From the IMG/VR virus record IMGVR_UViG_3300041411_000409, positions 1-43,109 of that record: 43,109 nucleotides of DNA; one strand, 5' to 3'. This DNA is from a virus. A model generated the notes under the pieces. That model was given only the letters and a program-made list of their open reading frames with translations. It had not been told where the DNA came from and made no database searches. Made by a program: the position numbers and the translations under genes. Shown in pieces: positions 40,248-43,109 of this stretch (its first letter is position 1; each line of letters begins with the position of its first letter).

Positions 40248-40530
40248 ATTTAAAAACTTGTGGATAAATAATGATTAGTCACAACTTGTCGCACATTATT
40301 GTGCATTTGGTCGGAAATTCTTCAAATTAAATTACTTTGTAAACTTAGAATTATAGGGTGAAAAAAGTAACAGGAAAATTATAACAAAATGAGTCACTTC
40401 AAGAACAACTTGCATCTAAGTTATTGATTTTAGAGTTATCCACAAAGTTATCTATAAATGTTTTTTAACAGCTTTGCTATGCTAAATCCATATGAATCAT
40501 ACAGATAAAAATTAAGTAAAAAGTCAAGAT
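40248..40530. other. Intergenic region with two DnaA boxes
   Basis: No gene is seen. Two perfect consensus DnaA boxes, TTATCCACA, occur in opposite orientation: 40259-40267 (minus) and 40436-40444 (plus). A small palindrome, GCACA-TTAT-TGTGC, lies at 40291-40304. The rest is AT-rich. The boxes may be regulatory sites that tie umuDC or the small RNA to DnaA, or relics of a replicon. Confidence 0.5.
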
Positions 40531-40539
40531 TGATATACT
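40531..40539 (+). promoter_or_regulatory. Extended -10 promoter of the small-peptide transcript
   Basis: TG (40531-40532), one base and TATACT (40534-40539) form an extended -10 element. A -35 (TTAAGT, 40512-40517) is weak, as extended -10 promoters allow. Transcription would start near 40545. Confidence 0.5.
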
Positions 40540-40912
40540 ATAAGAAATCCAATATCTTAGGTACATAGACGCAAAAAGTGTCTATCTCACTAAATTTGAT
40601 ATCTAGTAAGAAATTATTTTGATTCAAGAGGTGAGAATAGGAGCTACCCACCAAGCCGAATTATTCTTCACGGGATTGCATCGACTTGAGGGTAGTAGAA
40701 CTGAAACGCATTGTCTTAGTCCGTAAAGTTAGCTGTAATTTGTAATGTTGGAAGCATTACTTACTACTGCGAACTTAGACTGCGATACGAATCGCTTAGT
40801 TAACAACGGCTGAATATCAGACGCTATTACCGATGACGACTTTCGTTATGCATTAGCTGTATTAAAGCGCAAAAAACGGCACAAGGCAATGTCTCTTTAA
40901 AAGGAGACTGCT

Positions 40913-40996
40913 ATGACGAAGATATTTATCTTCGGCTTAAAATTACTAAGCTTAATTGCTGACGTAGTTCAAGTAGCTGATTTTATTATTCGCTAA
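40913..40996 (+). CDS. 27-residue hydrophobic peptide, type I toxin candidate
   Basis: This ORF encodes 27 residues, beginning MTKIFIFGLKLLSLIADVV and ending DFIIR. It has an excellent ribosome site (AAAAGGAG, seven bases before the ATG). The peptide is an amphipathic hydrophobic helix with basic residues at 3, 10 and 27 and acidic residues at 17 and 23. A small hairpin, GAAGAT-ATTT-ATCTTC, starts right after the ATG (40919-40934). Size and pattern recall TisB (29 residues, SOS-induced, membrane-depolarising). It lies beside umuDC and has a strong terminator. Homology is not claimed. Confidence 0.55.
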   Translation: MTKIFIFGLKLLSLIADVVQVADFIIR

Positions 40997-41028
40997 TGTA
41001 TTTGCTGCTTATTAGTAGCGATATATAA

Positions 41029-41055
41029 ACCGCTGGCTTAGGCTGGCGGTTTTTT
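41029..41055. terminator. Terminator shared by the tiny peptide gene and the SRAP gene
   Basis: ACCGCTGGC (41029-41037) pairs with GCTGGCGGT (41042-41050), with two G-U pairs and loop TTAG, followed by TTTTTT on the plus strand. The minus strand continues into TTTATAT. The SRAP gene stop codon lies in the loop. Confidence 0.75.
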
Positions 41056-41676
41056 GTTGGCTTTAGGAAAGTAACTAGCAGTAAATTCACCGATCGGCAT
41101 CTCAAAGAAAAACTTATCAGCATCTTCTTTTTTACAGTTCAACCAATCGTCTCGATACTCCTCTGGAATCACGATAATCGATCGTTTCTCATCTTCTGGT
41201 TTATGAAACTGCGACATAAAAGGGTGGTTATCAGCATTAATAGTCAGCATCGACATAGATCTTACTTGCTGCCCATCAATCACAGACGAATCATAAATAG
41301 CAGCTAATGTAAAAGGTAAGCCATCCTCTCGATAAATTCCCCATCTTTCCGCTTTACCATTCACATATCTCGGTTCATAGATCTTTTCTACAGGTATTAA
41401 AGCAAACTGGCTTTTAGCCCACGCATGTCGAAAACTCGGCTTTTTATCTACCGTCTCAGTTCTAGCGTTATAAGTATACTTTGAGAATTTTAGGTCATGG
41501 TTCCAAGGTGGAATCATGCCGAACTTAACTTCTCGCCATTCTATGTGGCCATCCTTAGAAAAAATAAGAGGGCAGTCATAGCCAGGATAAACATCGGCTT
41601 TATAGTCGAAGGTAGGCTCTAATAGATCTAGCAAGTGCACCCGGTCTTTATTTATTGGTTCGTAGTTTGCGCACAT
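41038..41676 (-). CDS. SRAP-domain protein (YedK/HMCES-like)
   Basis: The protein has 212 residues. It begins MCAN, giving the catalytic Cys2 after Met removal. It has NARTET (Asn70), ALIPVEKIYEP (Glu101) and QFHKPEDEKRSIIV (His158), the SRAP active-site set. These proteins form a covalent link to abasic sites in single-stranded DNA and protect them. The older name is SOS response-associated peptidase. It lies next to umuDC in opposite transcription units and suits replication through damage. The length is normal. Confidence 0.88.
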   Translation of the reverse strand: MCANYEPINKDRVHLLDLLEPTFDYKADVYPGYDCPLIFSKDGHIEWREVKFGMIPPWNHDLKFSKYTYNARTETVDKKPSFRHAWAKSQFALIPVEKIYEPRYVNGKAERWGIYREDGLPFTLAAIYDSSVIDGQQVRSMSMLTINADNHPFMSQFHKPEDEKRSIIVIPEEYRDDWLNCKKEDADKFFFEMPIGEFTASYFPKANKKPPA

Positions 41677-41688
41677 AACCCACCTCTA

Positions 41689-41913
41689 CTAATCAATACA
41701 TCGAGTATTAATGAACTCAATAATAATAGCTAAGCATTCTTGAGATCCTTCAATTTGTTTTTTAAAATTACTATTTCCTATATGCTCTTCTTGAAAGAAT
41801 TCATCCGCCATTTGCCATGACTTAATAACTTCAATCACGTCTTCTTTGGTCCATTCTTTTGCTAATTTAGATATTTCTTCTTCAGTAAGATTCTTTTTCA
41901 TTTTATTGTCCAT
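41689..41913 (-). CDS. Small hypothetical protein coupled to integrase
   Basis: The protein has 74 residues, is acidic and fully helical (TEEEISKLAKEWTKEDVIEV, ECLAIIIEFINTR). Its ATG overlaps the integrase stop as TAATG, though an inner ATG at 41901 (MKKNLTEEE) is possible. It may be a regulator or a directionality factor, but it is acidic and lacks a visible DNA-binding motif, so no function is assigned. Confidence 0.5.
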   Translation of the reverse strand: MDNKMKKNLTEEEISKLAKEWTKEDVIEVIKSWQMADEFFQEEHIGNSNFKKQIEGSQECLAIIIEFINTRCID

Positions 41914-43109
41914 TAACTTGCCCAGCTATCTACGATATTAGCCCAGTCTTGCAGCATTTTTCGTCTGCTTTCTAGGTATTTTGCATGGTTATATGTAGCT
42001 CTGGTTTTATTTCCATCTGCATGTGCCAATTGCTTTTCAATCCACTTGTCATCGTAATCTTTTTCATTAAGCAAGGTTGATGCAGTAGCACGAAAATCGT
42101 GTGCTGTTACATCTGACAAGCCTATGTAATCAAGCATTTTATTAAGTGTTGTGGCTGAAAGCATTCCGTCTTGATAGATAGCTGGAAAAACATACTCACG
42201 GTTGCCAACAATCTTACGTTGCTCTTGAAGAATATTGAAAACTTGGTCAGACATTGGGACGATGTGAATGCGCTTCTTTTTCATCATCTCTTTTGGGAAT
42301 GTGATTGTTCTTGCTTCAAAATCTACATATTCCCATTTCATGCGACGGATCTCGATAGTTCTTAGCATAGAGTAGAGCATTACTAACCCAGCATTTTTAA
42401 CTGTAGTGGATCCACCGTAGTTGTTTAGTTTATTTCGAAGTTGTACCGCCTCATGTTTTTCCATTGGCCTAGCATGGTCTATTTCAGGACGTTCTACGAC
42501 ATTTTTGACCGCATATGTTGGATCATAGTCAGCTCTTAGTGTAGCGATTGCATAACGCATTACGCCACCAATAAAAGTACGATTTTGGATTGCTGATACT
42601 TCTCCAGTACCATGGTTTTTTTGACGCTTAACTCGTGCAATTGTCTTTTTCATAATTGTCAAAACGTCTGCCGAGGTAACCTCTTTAATATCTTTATCGC
42701 CAATAACTTTTAATATGTCTTTATCAAGAGCTCGCTGAAAAGCCTCTTGATATCTCTCTGATCGATTATTTAATTTTTCTTTTTTGTATTCTGCAGCAAC
42801 ATTTTTAAATAGAACCCTATTGTCATATTCTTCGTGTTTAGCTTTTTTCTGGTTTTCTTTTTCTTCTACTGGATTAATACCATTAGCAACTAATGACTTA
42901 GCCTCATCTCGTTTTGTGCGCGCTTCAGCTAATCCAACAATAGGGTATTCGCCCAAACTCATCATTTGAGTTTTTTTAAGCCACTGAAAACGATAGCGCC
43001 AATACTTCTTACCATTGGGTTTAATTTCAACGCACAAACCGTCGGAATCACCAAGACGATAAAGCTTTTCTTTTGGTTTTGCACTTCTGATTTTTGAGTC
43101 GCTTAACAT
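41913..43109 (-). CDS. int: Tyrosine integrase with DUF4102 N-terminus
   Basis: The protein has 398 residues and is complete, with its ATG at the right window edge. The N-terminal DUF4102 arm-binding domain starts MLSDSKIRSAKPKEKLYRLG. A core-binding domain spans about 95-200. The catalytic domain holds Arg250 (MLRTIE), His337 and Arg340 (AHDFRATAST), His363 (LAHADGN) and nucleophile Tyr373 (ATYNHAKYLE). It inserts and excises the prophage. Integrases of this type normally lie beside one attachment site with their 5' end toward it, so the right junction should be just beyond 43109. Confidence 0.92.
   Translation of the reverse strand: MLSDSKIRSAKPKEKLYRLGDSDGLCVEIKPNGKKYWRYRFQWLKKTQMMSLGEYPIVGLAEARTKRDEAKSLVANGINPVEEKENQKKAKHEEYDNRVLFKNVAAEYKKEKLNNRSERYQEAFQRALDKDILKVIGDKDIKEVTSADVLTIMKKTIARVKRQKNHGTGEVSAIQNRTFIGGVMRYAIATLRADYDPTYAVKNVVERPEIDHARPMEKHEAVQLRNKLNNYGGSTTVKNAGLVMLYSMLRTIEIRRMKWEYVDFEARTITFPKEMMKKKRIHIVPMSDQVFNILQEQRKIVGNREYVFPAIYQDGMLSATTLNKMLDYIGLSDVTAHDFRATASTLLNEKDYDDKWIEKQLAHADGNKTRATYNHAKYLESRRKMLQDWANIVDSWAS

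Larger units (their letters stand above)
40545..41055 (+). ncRNA. Long structured leader RNA for a tiny peptide
   Basis: About 370 bases lie between the extended -10 promoter and the tiny peptide gene at 40913, with no ORF of credible size. Near the 5' end ATAGAC (40566-40571) can pair with GTCTAT (40581-40586). A 22-codon ORF at 40745-40813 lacks a ribosome site. The transcript would end at the terminator at 41029-41055. Long structured leaders of this kind are known for type I toxin mRNAs such as tisB. The transcript itself is inferred. Confidence 0.4.

Noticed and set aside
40745-40813. A 22-codon ORF in the leader of the tiny peptide gene
   Set aside because: It has no ribosome site and no distinctive sequence; it is mentioned only as a possible leader ORF.
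1-43109. CRISPR array, insertion sequence or complete tRNA gene
   Set aside because: No regularly spaced direct repeats, transposase motifs or cloverleaf sequence was found by reading both strands.

Overview
This window is an almost complete temperate phage genome (prophage) of the contractile-tail, myovirus type, integrated in an Acinetobacter chromosome, most likely A. baumannii or a close relative. The host call rests on the trpG fragment at the left edge, the AT-rich codon use, and a 21-bp palindrome of the UmuDAb type upstream of the prophage umuDC genes. The virus type is read from the genes: a DUF3383 tail sheath, a DUF3277 tail tube, a tape measure with a lytic transglycosylase domain, a Gp138-like spike, a gp25-like wedge and baseplate J. 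No tRNA, rRNA, CRISPR array or insertion sequence was seen.

Layout. 1-135 is the 5' end of host trpG; the left phage-host junction lies in 136-241. 250-4330 (minus) is the early-left operon: eight tightly packed genes, including two very small ones, a Rad52-like annealing protein and a predicted lipoprotein. It is read from a near-consensus promoter (4405-4433) that carries repressor operators. 4603-5655 (minus) is the lysogenic unit: the CI-type repressor and one downstream gene in the rex position. 5674-5748 is the operator and right-promoter region. 5760-9415 (plus) is cro, cII, an O-like initiator with the predicted replication origin inside its gene, a RuvC-like resolvase and a Q-type antiterminator. 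9492-11180 holds a Lar-like zinc protein, a PD-(D/E)XK nuclease and a metallopeptidase. 11240-18410 is the terminase, portal and capsid block. 18420-23151 covers connectors, sheath, tube and a tail chaperone with a -1 frameshift. 23347-31600 is the tape measure and baseplate, interrupted by a reversed two-gene moron (25368-26185). 31664-34609 is a tailspike with an SGNH esterase domain, and 34663-36048 the lysis genes.

36188-41913 is the accessory region next to integrase: an FRG-domain protein, a two-helix membrane coiled-coil protein, umuD-umuC under a probable SOS operator, an unusual roughly 0.8 kb intergenic region ending in a tiny hydrophobic peptide gene, an SRAP (YedK/HMCES) protein and a small hypothetical gene. 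The tyrosine integrase (41913-43109) begins exactly at the right edge, so the right attachment site is outside the window.

How it works together. The repressor holds both early promoters through five copies of a 16-bp palindrome. After induction the O-like protein would start replication at six iterons in its own gene. The Q protein would then let transcription run through about ten intrinsic terminators that punctuate the late genes. While the phage is dormant, the repressor-linked gene, the reversed moron, the FRG gene and the SOS-type genes are those most likely to affect the host.
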